64,000 nucleotides of DNA from Sarcophilus harrisii (taxonomy: Eukaryota > Chordata > Mammalia > Dasyuromorphia > Dasyuridae), in contig NC_045428.1 in NCBI RefSeq assembly GCF_902635505.1, positions 432,303,106 to 432,367,105 on the forward strand, given 5' to 3'. The notes under the pieces were generated by a model that made no database searches, was not told the DNA's origin, and worked only from the letters and a program-made list of their open reading frames with translations. The translations under genes and the position numbers were made by a program. How positions within the stretch are numbered: position 1 is the stretch's first letter; every line of letters begins with the position of its first letter. This document shows positions 22,991 to 33,969 of the stretch, one piece after another.

Positions 22991-23220
22991 AGTCCAAAAA
23001 AATCAATTTGGGAAGAGAAGATCCTTAGGGTTTCTAGCCAAAACAGAAATTGCTATGTATATTTACTCTGAGACAATGGAGGTGGGGAGATGGGAGGGTG
23101 CAACAATAATAGATTGGGGCTTGAACTGCAACTTGTTAGGCAATTAATGAAATCCAGGGTTATTTAAGGCTTGGTCCTTAAGAAATCTAGTCAGTAAATC
23201 CCAAGATATCTTGGAGCCGT

Positions 23221-23485
23221 TATGTTGTTGTTCAATCATCTCAGTTGTGTCCATTTTGTTGTTTTGGGTTTTTTTTGTTTTTTGTTTTTTTGGCAAAGAG
23301 ATGGCAGTGGTTTGCTATTTCTTACTCCAGCTCATTTTACAGATTAAAAAACTGAGGTAAACGGGATTAAGTGATTTGACAAGGGTCAAGTTTACCAGCT
23401 AGAAAGAGTCTGAGGCCAGATTTGAACTCAGGAAGATCAGTCCTGACTCCAGGGCCAGCATTCGATCTGCTGTGCCAGCCAACCA
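23221..23485 (-). repeat. CORE-SINE with RTE-type tail, antisense
   Basis: Begins with the antisense RTE-like tail GTTGTTGTTCAATCATCTCAG and TTGTGTCCATTTTG, then TGGCAGTGGTTTGCTATTTC, then the CORE body CATTTTACAGATTAAAAAACTG and GTCTGAGGCCAGATTTGAAC, ending at GCTGTGCCAGCCAACC. A near-full-length composite SINE, typical of marsupials. Confidence 0.8.
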
Positions 23486-23568
23486 CTCCCTTTAGAGGCA
23501 TACTGAAACCCCAACAATGTTTCTGAATGTCACACCTTAATATTGAATGTTCTGTAGATAGAAAAAAG

Positions 23569-23570
23569 AA

Positions 23571-23607
<37 letters not shown>
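23569..23607. repeat. Poly(A) then (AT)n microsatellite
   Basis: A run of A followed by about 14 AT units. Simple repeat. Confidence 0.95.
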
Positions 23608-23613
<6 letters not shown>

Positions 23614-23698
23614 AGCATTGGGATAGGATTAGGCTCACAAAGCGAGTGACTTTTTGTCTCTTGAAAGGGGCAGTGCATCAACCTTGCTGACCATAAAT

Positions 23699-24440
23699 TG
23701 TAATGCCAAAGAAACTGAGGCAAGTAGAGATTAGTTTTTAATTTTAATATAGAGAGTTTAAACTAGCTGACTGAATGGGACTACAATCCAAAGCATTCGA
23801 TGCAAATAAACAGAGGCAGAGAGCTTATATAGGCTTTTAGCTTACTAGGTTTTGTAAACAAAATACATAACCTGAGTATACAATTTTATCCTAACATATT
23901 GCAGCTTTAGGGGAAACAAAGGCAGGTAAGGGGGGTGATCAAGGACACTGGGAGGATGGACAAGCCATAATTCCAGCATAGGATTATAATTTAAACCTGA
24001 CAGGATAAGGGTCAAGAAAAGATCAAGGATAGGAGATAATGAGGTGTGGGGCGATTACTCAAAAAGAGGGGGAATTTTCCTAGCAAAAATTGAGGTAATC
24101 ACCTGGACATTTATGATGCAATGGTATGTAAAAAGGGAAGTCAGAGCTTCAAGGTTTTCCTAGGCTCTTCTTTAAATGAAATTTTCCCAGTCCTAATTGC
24201 AAGGGAGGGGAGTGGCTATGGCTTATTATCCAGGGCTCAACAAAACCTACTATACCTCTTGGTCAGTATGAAGATAAAGAGCATGAATGAACAATTCTGG
24301 AACAAAATATTACCTAGAATAAAAACCATTTTTAATGAAAACAAGGTGTCCCTGTCCCCTTCCCAAACCTCTTTGTTAGCTTGTCATGGTTCGTAATTCC
24401 CAGTCCATAATTTGGCAGAACTCAATCTCCAATAGGTCAC
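23699..24440 (-). mobile_element. LTR-like fossil, TGTAATGCCAAAG end, second copy
   Basis: Starts TGTAATGCCAAAGAAACTGAG exactly like the LTR at 20387, then diverges, with GCAAATAAACAGAGGCAGAG and a TATA-like GAGCTTATATAGGC farther in. No matching far end was found, so the right border is a guess. Solo LTR or LTR fragment; no viral genes. Confidence 0.5.
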
Positions 24441-24964
24441 CAAAGGTTTCCCTATCCCAGCTCCAGAGCAAATTAGGATGGTCCTTGAAGATACCTAAGA
24501 GCTCTATAATCTTTTGTGCAGTTATCTAACTTATTTATATAAAAAAGAAACAAATGTTTTTAAAGATTAAAGTGAAAGAGGCTAGAATAGAGTTTTTCTA
24601 CACAAGTTCATATCATGGGAAAGCAGGAATATCAGTGATAACTCCATATTTTGCAGTTTGGGAAAAAAAAAAAGGTGTATATATGTATTGAAGAGTAAAG
24701 GTAGAACTTTTTTGGGAGGAAGGGAATGAGGCTAGGGTTTTCTCTCTTAACTATTGTACCATTACAATTTTTTGTTTTAAAAAGGGTAATTTCTTGTTAC
24801 ATATTTTCTCTTTCTCTCTTGCTGTTACTACTTGTTTTGTGTTGGATAATCTTATGGGGAGGGGCAGTTTAAATCTTTTTCTCTTTGGTTTGAAGAAAAA
24901 CTCAAAGTATTTTTGCTGTTGTCACGTTCTCTTTATTGTCCTGTCCTGTCTTTCCAAAAGTACT

Positions 24965-25622
24965 TAGATGCCAATAATGCATTTGAGGTTCAGCACCAAA
25001 TATTGAAATTGATATTCAAGCACCAAATGATGTGCTTTAGGAGAATAACTGGCATCAAATGTTGGCATTTGACATCAAATGTTGGGTTGAGTCATGTGAT
25101 GAATTCACAATGGCCATTGTCTTTGGCAAAAGGTAAGTTTATTTGTGAGAAAAGGTTACAGACAAAATTAAGAGATACAACAGACACCCAGGAGTGGGAA
25201 ATATAAAATAGATTTGGGAGAGCATAGAGTTAGACACCTCTTAGATGTTAGGCTTGGGATTAGGAGTAGGGAATGAGGTAAGGAGAAAGACATCAGGAGG
25301 CACGGTGAGGAATGAGAGACAAAACACCACGAGGCATGGGGGGAGTGGGGAGGAGAAAGACAGCAGGAGGCAGAACAACCTGGAGGGCTAACCCAAAAGG
25401 GATTTAGCAAGATGTTATGGACCAGGGACAGATTTATGGGATTTGACAAAACTTGGCTTTCTGATTGGATACAGTAAGGTGGGTTTATCCAAGACCTCCA
25501 CAGGATGGGCTTTAAGGTTGAACTGAAACCCATCAATGCCCTTCCCTGCTTGTTTCAGGGAGTAATCTTAGCACTTTGGACTTTCTCTGCCAACTCACTT
25601 TGTTATTCGGGACCTCATCAGC
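24965..25622 (-). mobile_element. Solo LTR, GGTCCTGA/GGCAAAAGGTA family, copy A
   Basis: Reads antisense to the plus copies at 41476 and 42423: CAGCACCAAAT, CATGTGATGAATTCACAATGGCC, TTTGGCAAAAGGTAAGTTTAT, CAAAAGGGATTTAGCAAG and GGGACCTCATCAG occur in reverse order. About 0.66 kb, no internal genes. Divergence from the sister copies suggests an old group. Confidence 0.7.
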
Positions 25623-25629
25623 AAGTCAG

Positions 25630-26200
25630 CTTCCACTTCTGTCCCCAGTATTCTAGTTCTGTGTGCCTTTCCCTTCTTGTGAGCCTCACCTCTCTGTTCA
25701 ATCCATCTTGTGGCCATGTCTTCTCTACACAACAGTGGTGTATATGTGTTTACTATTAGAAATGGGTACATATGACAAGGAGTTAATTTGGTTGAACTAA
25801 TTTTTAATAATGATTTACATATTTGTCAATCAACTGAACTTCCAAGATCAGTATATATTAATTCTATAAACATATTAATTTGTCTACCTGTTTTCAAAAA
25901 GAGATGAGTTTGGAGGAACAATATTGTAAGCTGCACAATGCCAAATGATCCTAAATTCATAAAATCTGCAGAATAGTTATACAGGAAGCACACCTATGAA
26001 TAGAGTCTCTCTGATATGATAGCTTTCCATCTTCCATTTTTCATTCTAGACAATGAAATTATACTTATCTTTTCTCTTAAAGTCTAGAGAATAAAACCAT
26101 CATTTTCCTTGGCTATTAGGACCTCTAGAATGGTAGTAACAGTTGATACCAAGATTCTTTTTATTTTCATTTTGGTTCCTCCTTATCATTAAAAAAATTT
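25630..26200. other. Unassigned intergenic DNA
   Basis: Low-complexity AT-rich stretch after the LTR. Nothing recognised. Confidence 0.4.
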
Positions 26201-26214
26201 TTTTTAAAGAAAAT

Positions 26215-26400
26215 TTATTTATTTAAAATTTAAATGCAACTAAAACAAAGAAACAAGCACTGCATATCAGAACATGAGAGGATTCAAAATATGAAACAAT
26301 AAATTTCCATCTCAAGAAAATACACGTTGTGTTCAGAGCTGTCCATTTGACAGGTTTTTTGTTTTTTGTTTTATGTGTTTCTTCTACTTTCTGAAGATTA
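26215..26400. repeat. Unnamed repeat, copy 1
   Basis: GAACATGAGAGGATTCAAAA, GAAACAATAAATTTCCATCTC and GTTCAGAGCTGTCC recur in the same order and strand at 41040-41240 (GAACATAAGAGAGGATTC, AAACAATAAATTTCTATCTC, TTTTCAAAGCTGCCC). It is possibly the antisense 3' region of a LINE. Confidence 0.55.
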
Positions 26401-26869
26401 AAGTACCAACAAACTAGATCAAGAAAGCTTCAGATGCTCTGCTTTTAATGAAAAAAAGTTCCAAGCAGATGCCTGGATAGTTGCAATACAATTATGTCTT
26501 GGTTCTGTTTTATTTTTTGTGATGTTTCTAGAATTCGTTTTCCACTTTTCCAACCTTCCCCTTCTTCTTGACCAGATGGTCTATATAGAGTGTATTCCTC
26601 CATTAGGATCACACTTGTATCTCCCTACTATACCCTCACTAATATTCTCTGCTAGGCCTTCCCTAGCAAGTTGATGGCATTTTCTATACAAGTATATAAC
26701 ATCATAACATGTAGGGCTATTTTATTGCCTTTGTACCTACTCTAATTCTTTTGAATAAGAGACAGTTTTCTGTGGTTGCTTTTTCACTTACGTATCCAGT
26801 CTCTCAAATCCTTTTTGATTCCTTTAGGGTTGTTCTCACTTCCTTGTTCTAAAAATATCACCATACCAG

Positions 26870-27200
26870 TTCCAATGGTCTTGTGATGAAGAGAGCCATC
26901 TGTATCCAGAGAGAGTACTGTGGATCACAACGTAGTATTTTCACTTTTTTTTATTGTTGTTTGCTTGCATTTTGTTTTCTTTCTCATTTTTTCCCCTTTT
27001 CACTTGATTTTTCTTGTGCAGCATGATAATTGTGGAAATATGTATAGAAGAAGAGTTGTGGTTTAATATATGTTGGATTACTTGCCATCTAAGGAAAGGG
27101 GTGAGAGGGAACACAAAGTTTTACAAGGGTGAATGTTTAAAATTATTTATGTATGTGTTTTGAAAATAAAAAGCTTTAATAATAAAAAATATAAAAATAT
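26870..27200 (+). mobile_element. LINE-1-type 3' end
   Basis: CAGTTCCAATGGTCTTGTGATG, TTCTTGTGCAGCATGATAATTG, GTGGAAATATGTATAGAAG and TGTTTTGAAAATAAAAAGC follow the layout of the LINE-like 3' ends at 37430-37620 and 39400-39560. An A-rich tail with AATAAA closes it. Confidence 0.6.
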
Positions 27201-27680
27201 GACCATAGATAAGGTTGGATCTAGCCCTAAAGAAATTGTCATTTCTCAGGGAGCTCTAACAACACTTCCAGTTGCTCTTTGTGCTGTACTCAGTTATTTT
27301 TGTAGTGTGCTGATTACTTTTCATACCTCCAGAGGTATTAACTGAATTGCTATATCTTATGTGTTCATTAAAAGTTGGGTCTTCCCTTCCCTGTTCTCAT
27401 TTATAGAACCAATCACTGGGAAAATAGGAAAAATTACTTTTCCCCTCTCAACTAATTAAATTAACATCTGCAAATTCCAGGTAATCTGTATTTGCTGAAT
27501 ACCTACTTGTAAAGCAAATGGTACTAAGTGCTGTTCAAAGATAGTATTGTAATGGAAGGCTTGGAATCACTGGGAGAGGTATGTGTTAACATAGCTCTGC
27601 ACTTGGTATGACTACTTGTCCTTGCTAATTTTAATCATTCTAGACCTGTCTTTCCATCACAGCTAGGATAATCTACTTTA

Positions 27681-28440
27681 TCTAAGGGTTTCTTAAACTT
27701 TTTCTACTTGTAACGTCTTTCCACCCAAAATTTTTTGTGTGACTCTGGGTATATAGATATATAAAATAAGAATACAAATCAGACATTTACTGATAATCAT
27801 GATTTTGTGTACCCCACATTCATTTACAAAACTCCTTATGGGATTGTGACCCACAGTTAAAGAAATTGGGCTTTACTTTTTGTTCCTTTTTTCCTTCTCT
27901 CTTTTTTTCTTCTTGCCCTTCTACTTTCTTACAACTAAAGCCATTGCTGTGCCTCTAGAAAAGAAGTGAAAACCAGGAAATAACTAAAGATATACTAGAA
28001 TGATGTTTTAAATGTTGAATGATATATCTGTGCACCAGTCTTTAGCAAGATTGTAAATAGTTTGGCAAATTGTGTGAGTTTGAGACACTAGACCAAAAAT
28101 TTAGTCCAGCCACAAAAATGGAGAGAAACATTATTATACTGTGATATGCTTGTATTACTTTTATGTTCATCACATTTATTTATTATACAGAATTATGACT
28201 AACTCTTTATAGTTAACCCAAGTATCCAATCAACATGAAAAAATAACTTTTATTAGGAAGAGTTAAAAAGTCTCCTACAGGTGGAAGAAACTGGCAAGAC
28301 TGGATGGAGCCCTTCCCAGAATAATGTTTGTAAATGCATAAAGTAAAATACATAGAATTGCAAAGGAAACCAGTTCCACTGAGATATATTTATCAAAACA
28401 TGAAAGATGTTTTTGCAGTCCCAGATTAAGAACTTCTGGA
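27681..28440. mobile_element. Two hAT-like element copies (27681-27875 and 28313-28440)
   Basis: AAGGGTTTCTTAAACTTTTT opens the first. GACCCACAGTTAAAGAAATTG closes it. The second has AATGTTTGTAAATGCATAAAG, ATAGAATTGCAAAGGAAACC and AGATTAAGAACTTCTGG. Both align by eye with 3617-3825. About 440 bp between them is unassigned. Confidence 0.5.
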
Positions 28441-28449
28441 AGAGAAACT

Positions 28450-29640
28450 ATGTAAATTAGAAATTGTGTTGCATAATTTTAAGTGATTTGATATTTTCTG
28501 CTAACTTTTTGGTTTTTTGTTCTGCCTCTGAAGATTATTTTATTTTATATACTTTTATCAATCTTGGCATCATCATGAAAGGATATATTGAAGGGAGACT
28601 TCAATTGATTAGAAGTCTGCACTAATACTTTCTGTGAAAAGTGATAGAGCTTATAACTTCTTGAGTTGCTTTAATGATAATTTTAAAACTTAAAAATATG
28701 AAGGAAATCAACAAAGGGAAATTCTTTCATGGATCTGATTCTTATCAGTTGGGAAGAGTTGATTTCTAGAACATTAATTATGGAAATATTGGGAGCAAGT
28801 GACCACTCTTAGGATTTGTAATAGAAGGAGAAAAAAGACTATTCTGACATGTGCCTTGGATTCAGGAAGAATAGATTTCTATCCATAGAAGGATAGATGA
28901 GATCACACGGTTTAAAATTCTAATGGAGAAATCAGTATAGGAGAAATGTTAAGCTCTCGAAGATGAAATTCTGAAGTCACCAAAAAAAAAAAACCAAACC
29001 CACTTCCTGTCTAAAGAATCTGCTGTGGATGTTTATAGAATTCATCATATAATAAAGATTTAAACTGGAGAAATATAGAATTATGGAAACAATGACAAGA
29101 AAAAAAAGAATGGATACAAAAGTATGACAGCACTGTAAGTGTAACTTCAGGAGGATTAAAGCTTAGATTGAGGTTGGTAAGGCAAGCCAAAGATAACAAA
29201 TTTTTAGTTACTTTAGGGAAAAGAAGGTATAGGACCTCTGGTAAAGAGGAGAGAATATTGATGACATAAGACAGAGCAGAGCTGCTCTTATTTTGCTTCT
29301 CTTTTCTTTTCAAGAACACCAAGGATCATTTCATCAATTCAAGTCACTTGATATACGGTCATCTTTAGGTACTGAAAGCCTGGTACATGTGACTGTGGGA
29401 TCATTGTTAGTGTGATCTCTGAGAGACTCTAGGCAATGAAAATTAGAGAAAGCAAATATTCTCTTTTTTTTAAAGAAGGGAATAAATTGTTTCTGCACAC
29501 TATAGACTAGTAGATTTAGTTTAGAATCCTAGAAAGATTTTGGACTAAATAAATAAATAAATAAAATTATCAAGAATTAGTCATGACTAATTTCATTTTC
29601 TCCTTTTGATAGGGTCACTAAATTGTCAAGTGAGGAGAGC
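28450..29640. other. Unassigned intergenic DNA
   Basis: AT-rich, with a short (AAAT) run near 29547-29563. No repeat family or gene signal is recognised. Confidence 0.4.
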
Positions 29641-29649
29641 ACTATAAAT

Positions 29650-29880
29650 ATATAATGGCACAGTGGATAGAATTCTGGGCCTGGAATCAGGAAGGCCTGG
29701 GTTCAGATTTGGCTTCAGTTACTATGTGGCCCTTGGCAACTCACTTAATCCTGTTTGCCTCACTTTCCTTATTTTAGAATGAACTGGAAGAGGAAATGGC
29801 AAACTACTTCAGTATCTTTGCCAAGAAGACCCCAAATGGGATCATGAAGAGTTGGACACTATTTAACAACAACCTATCTT
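29650..29880 (+). repeat. CORE-SINE with RTE-type tail, sense, near full length
   Basis: Head ATGGCACAGTGGATAGAATTC, then GGAATCAGGAAGGCCTGGGTT, the body TGTGGCCCTTGGCAACTCAC, then the RTE-like tail GGAAATGGCAAACTACTTC, AGTATCTTTGCCAAGAAG and CATGAAGAGTTGGACAC, ending in AACAACAA. A textbook marsupial composite SINE. Confidence 0.85.
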
Positions 29881-29884
29881 TTAT

Positions 29885-31120
29885 CTAAACACTTGATAGA
29901 ATTTCTCATTCTTGTAGACAAAGTGGAGTAAAAAATAGCAATAAAACCAAGTGGACTGAGGATTGATCAAATGGCCAAACTAAAAGAATACTCATGAATG
30001 GTTTCATTTGGATATGGAAAGAGCTCTTTAGTGGAGTGCCTCAGGTATCTGTGCTTCTTCCAATGTTGTTGCTTAACATTTTTATAAATGGCATACTTAT
30101 TCAATGCGCAAATGACAACGCTTGGATGGAAAACCAACACAGTAGATGATAGGGTTCAAAAACATTTTGATGTTTTTGTGAGTTAAATTTAATAAGTTAA
30201 AATTTAGGAGAGCTACACCTGGATTCAAAGAATCACTTTCTTAAGTCATGTTTCATTAAGTCAGTATATGTTGGGGGGAAAAAACTGAGAATGGGGGAAA
30301 GGTTACTGCAGTGCAAGGTCAATATAAGTCAACAGTATACTACAGTAGTCAAAAAAAAACTAATGTGATTTTATGCTGAAGTAAAAGAATTGTAGCATCT
30401 AGCTGTAAGAATTGTGATTTATATCTAGGTGTTCCGATCGGAAAAAGCCATTGCTAAACTAAAGAAGGTACAGAGTAGAGCATACAGAATAAAGATTTGA
30501 GCTCATGCCATATAAAAAGTTGTTAAAGGAATTGGGATGTTTAACCTGGAGAAGAAATTTAAGAAGGACTAGGATACTTCTCAAATTTTTGAACACTTAA
30601 GTGGAAGAGGGATTTGGGTGATCTGCCTATGCACAGAGGACAGAACTATTAGCAATGGGAGGAGATTGCAAGTACAGAGTAGAGCATACAGAATAAAGAT
30701 TTGAGCTCATGCCATATAAAAAGTTGTTAAAGGAATTGGGATGTTTAACCTGGAGAAGAAATTTAAGAAGGACTAGGATACTTCTCAAATTTTTGAACAC
30801 TTAAGTGGAAGAGGGATTTGGGTGATCTGCCTATGCACAGAGGACAGAACTATTAGCAATGGGAGGAGATTGCAAAGTTGCAAATCTGAGCTTAAAATAA
30901 AGAAAAAAAAACTCTTCAATAAATACAGCTATTTAAAAAGAAAAATGAACAGGCTCAGGAGATTGTAGGGTTTTTTCTTTCTTCCCTCCCCCAGGCCTTC
31001 AAACTCAGGCTAATCAGGTATAATGCAGAAGATGTGCTTTGGGGGATATGGTTTAGAGTAGTATGTCACTGAAGTTCCTATCAACTCTTAAATAATGTGA
31101 TTCTGTGAAGGACTTGAAAA
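29885..31120 (+). mobile_element. CR1/L3-type LINE 3' part, sense
   Basis: TTGCTTAACATTTTTATAAATGGCA, ATGTTTAACCTGGAGAAGAA, GAAGAGGGATTTGGGTGATC, AGGACAGAACTATTAGCAAT and the closing AAATAATGTGATTCTGTGAAG match the CR1/L3 3' region in order. It carries the 204-bp tandem duplication listed next. Confidence 0.7.
30468..30875 (+). repeat. Perfect 204-bp tandem duplication
   Basis: 30468-30671 (GTACAGAGTAGAGCATAC ... GGAGGAGATTGCAA) is repeated without a single difference at 30672-30875. It lies wholly within the CR1/L3 copy. Confidence 0.95.
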
Positions 31121-31651
31121 GGAGTCAGTTGATTCTATCCAAATACCAGCTATACTGGGGGAGATGAACCTATAGGATTAGGTGGAAAATTTCTGTTCTC
31201 CATTAGGTTTTTTTTTTTGTTGTTGTTCTAACTCAGCTATATGCATTTCCTTGTGTCCTTCCCCCATCATTAAACAAATTTTAAAACTGCACTTCTTCAC
31301 TTCTTTTCTCTTTTATGGATGAAGGATATAGTTTTTATTAAAGGTTTATTATGTGGCAGGCATTGCCAAAGTACAGGAGGAACTATAGAAGCAAGCACGA
31401 CAGTCCTGGACTTCAAGGAACTTACAATCATTTTTAATTTCAAAAAACTAGTTCAACATCCTTTGCAGAAATCCTACTCCATTTTCCTTATCATGGCATG
31501 TAAGTGGCATTGGATTCTCAAGGCTATGTTTTTATAGTATTATCTCTAACTAATTCTACCAATATTGAAAAAGAAATTTTATTTCTATCTTTTGTTTTTA
31601 TATTACCTTCATTTCTTCTTAATATATCTCTTCCCCCATTTTCCCAACCAG

Positions 31652-31733
31652 AAAGCCATCCTTTATGATGAATTTTTAAAAAGAAGAGAAAAAGAAAAAG
31701 CAGTTCAGGAAAATAAATCAACAAATCAATCAG
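31652..31733 (+). CDS. Possible coding exon, orphan or alternative N4BP2L2 3' exon (part 1)
   Basis: A strong pyrimidine-rich acceptor (CTTCCCCCATTTTCCCAACCAG) precedes an 82-bp open segment reading KAILYDEFLKRREKEKAVQE then NKSTNQS, with donor CAG|GTTTAA, which is weak. The predicted peptide is highly charged and helix-prone. It leaves one base over, and that fits exactly the phase of the next segment at 32038. It could follow the 86-bp N4BP2L2 exon (which ends on a codon boundary) as an alternative 3' end, belong to another gene, or be chance. I do not recognise the protein. Confidence 0.4.
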
Positions 31734-32037
31734 GTTTAAAAATATATTCAATATTCTACAACCACAGGTCCCTTTGCCTGCAAAAAATAGAGGGAGGTAT
31801 GTTATGTTTTTTCAGTGGGGCCAATCTTGATCATTCTAATACATAGTATTTAATTTGTATTTCTTGTTTTCATTTACAATATTGAGGTTGTTGAGGTATT
31901 TTTCCTAGTTATGTCTACACTTTTCATGAGTTCCTATAGGTTATCCCCTACCATCCTATATTCTTCCTATTCATCATTTCTTTTGATGTAGAAAGAACTG
32001 AAAAGGATTTAAGTTCACAATATGTTTCTTCTGTTAG

Positions 32038-32114
32038 AGTACCAGCCAATCAAAAGTTGGAAAGACTTATTACCAGAATATGTGCTACCAGACGATCAAT
32101 TATTTTGGCTGTAG
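32038..32114 (+). CDS. Possible terminal coding exon (part 2) with stop
   Basis: Acceptor ATGTTTCTTCTGTTAG ends at 32037. With the base carried over from 31733, the frame opens with Glu, then YQPIKSWKDLLPEYVLPDDQ and LFWL, then TAG at 32112-32114. An AATAAA lies at 32135-32140, only 21 nt after the stop. The Trp/Pro/Leu-rich end looks protein-like rather than random and the phase match is exact, but the pairing with 31652-31733 is an inference from splice signals alone. I do not recognise the protein. 304 bp separate the two segments. Confidence 0.4.
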
Positions 32115-32439
32115 TAGATCATGAAATGAACAAAAATAAATGTCCTTCACACCCTTTAGCTCCCTATTGTGTGGTAGTGAAGGTGACAGAGTAGAAAATG
32201 AGCAAAACTCACAGAATCGTGCATTAAATTTTGAAACTATTATTGTGTAATCAATCCTTATCTCAGAAGCAATGATTTCATATCCTACTTCAGGAAATGA
32301 TCTATATTCCTATCAATATTTTCATTGCAAATGAAATAAGACATTTCAAAAAAAAGTTTCAACTAATTAGAATAATGACTTCTCAGAGCAATGAATAAAG
32401 GAATTGGGAGAGTTCTTTTTGCTGAAAGTCCAAAAAGGT

Positions 32440-33010
32440 AAAATGCGTATTAGTGAGGATAAGAAGACCTCGCTTTGAGTTCAGCTTCCAAAATTTCTGG
32501 TCTGTGTGACTTCAAGCAAATTATTTAATGTCTCTGAAATTCCTTTTTCTCATCTGTAAAATGGAGATATGACCCATGCAGGGTTATTGTGATAAAAACA
32601 CTTTTTGTAAATCTTATATAAACACATCCAGTTTTTGTATTTCTTGAGATACCTGGTCATGATTTATAGAGCTCACAGTGAACATTAAAAAAAAATCATG
32701 ATGAACCTGATTGCAATTTATGTACTAACATCCAAGGTAAAGGATGAAGAACTCTATGAAGAAACTGACAAAGCTCTCTAAGTAAAAATATACATTAATA
32801 TGTGGTGGTATCCATGGAATGGCAACAGGAGAAGATGAGGGGAAAATAATAATAGCTTACATTTATATAGCATTTACTATGTGCCAAGATAGTGTGATAG
32901 GTTTATTACAGTTGTCTCACTTCATCCTCACAACAACTCTCTGAGCTAAGTACTATTATTACCCTTGTTTTACAGATGAAGAAACTGAGGCAAACAGGTC
33001 AGGTGACTTA
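32440..33010. repeat. Two CORE/MIR-type SINEs
   Basis: 32440-32640 is a sense copy (GTGTGACTTCAAGCAAATTA, CATCTGTAAAATGGAGATAT). 32850-33010 is antisense (TTTACTATGTGCCAAG, CATCCTCACAACAACTC, TTTTACAGATGAAGAAACTGAGG). Confidence 0.75.
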
Positions 33011-33019
33011 TTGAAAACA

Positions 33020-33890
33020 TGGTAATCATTTCAGATTTTGCTACTCACATGCAACTAACTGGTTAGCATAAAGGTCCAAGTAAGTAGCACACTAGAAGAA
33101 AGGATGAAAAATAAGGAGCAATTATAATGACTTTATAACAACTAGATCCTTTTTTTAAAGTTTGTATCATTAGGTCATTAATATAAAAAGAAGGCAAAAG
33201 TAAAAGTATTTGTCACCATCTCTTAAAGAATTTTTTTATTGTGATCTGTGATTTCACTGGTCTAGGGAATTCTCAGTGTGGTGAACCTCTCTACAAAAGT
33301 GCAATGTATAGACTTACAGAATGATCTAGGGGCAGTGAATGGGTGGTTAATGAACTTGTCCAGATTCCCATAATCAAAAGAGCCCATAATTCATCTCATT
33401 TTGGAATTTGCCAAGAGTAGAGACCAAAAGGCCATAGCAGCACCTCTTTCATATATAAGATCATGTAAAATATTCTAGAAGAGGAAGATGAAAGGCTAAG
33501 CCTGCTTAGCCTCCTGATTGCCTCAAAAAACAATGAAAAACAGTTGAGAAAAAAATGAACGTGCAGAAAGCCTTCAATGAGATCATTTCTATACTTTAAA
33601 CTTTTAAATAATCCTTTCTTTGGCTATGAGTCATTGTGTTGAAGGGCATGTTAGTTTCTCTGTAAACCAATATGCTATTTTAGAATTTACGATGTTATCT
33701 TTCTTCCATAGAGAATAGAACTTCTTTCATAAAGGAAATAAAATTTTAAGACATTTTTAAAAGTCAAAAATTCCAGAGGACCTGGAAAGTCCTCAAAGAA
33801 TTTCCAAGATAATGAGACTTTCCAAGGTCTTTGGACTTTCCCCAAATACTAAGTAATCATCATCATTATTTTTACACCAAAATACACCCA
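33020..33890. other. Unassigned intergenic DNA
   Basis: No repeat named. Contains three GACTTTCC-type words at 33784-33792 (reverse), 33816-33823 and 33833-33841 just before the hairpin. Confidence 0.4.
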
Positions 33891-33894
33891 TTTT

Positions 33895-33959
33895 AATAAT
33901 ACAGTTTTAAACCACATACAAGGACATCATCCTTATGTGTGGTTTAAAACTGTATTATT
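33895..33959. repeat. 65-nt near-perfect hairpin
   Basis: Left arm 33895-33916 (AATAATACAGTTTTAAAC + CACA) pairs perfectly over 22 bp with 33938-33959. Inside, AAGGA (33920-33924) pairs with TCCTT (33930-33934) around a CATCA loop. Only three internal positions separate the two stems, one of which is a mismatch and one a wobble. It could be a palindromic MITE core or a transcribed hairpin. Confidence 0.85.
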
Positions 33960-33969
33960 TTATTGTATA

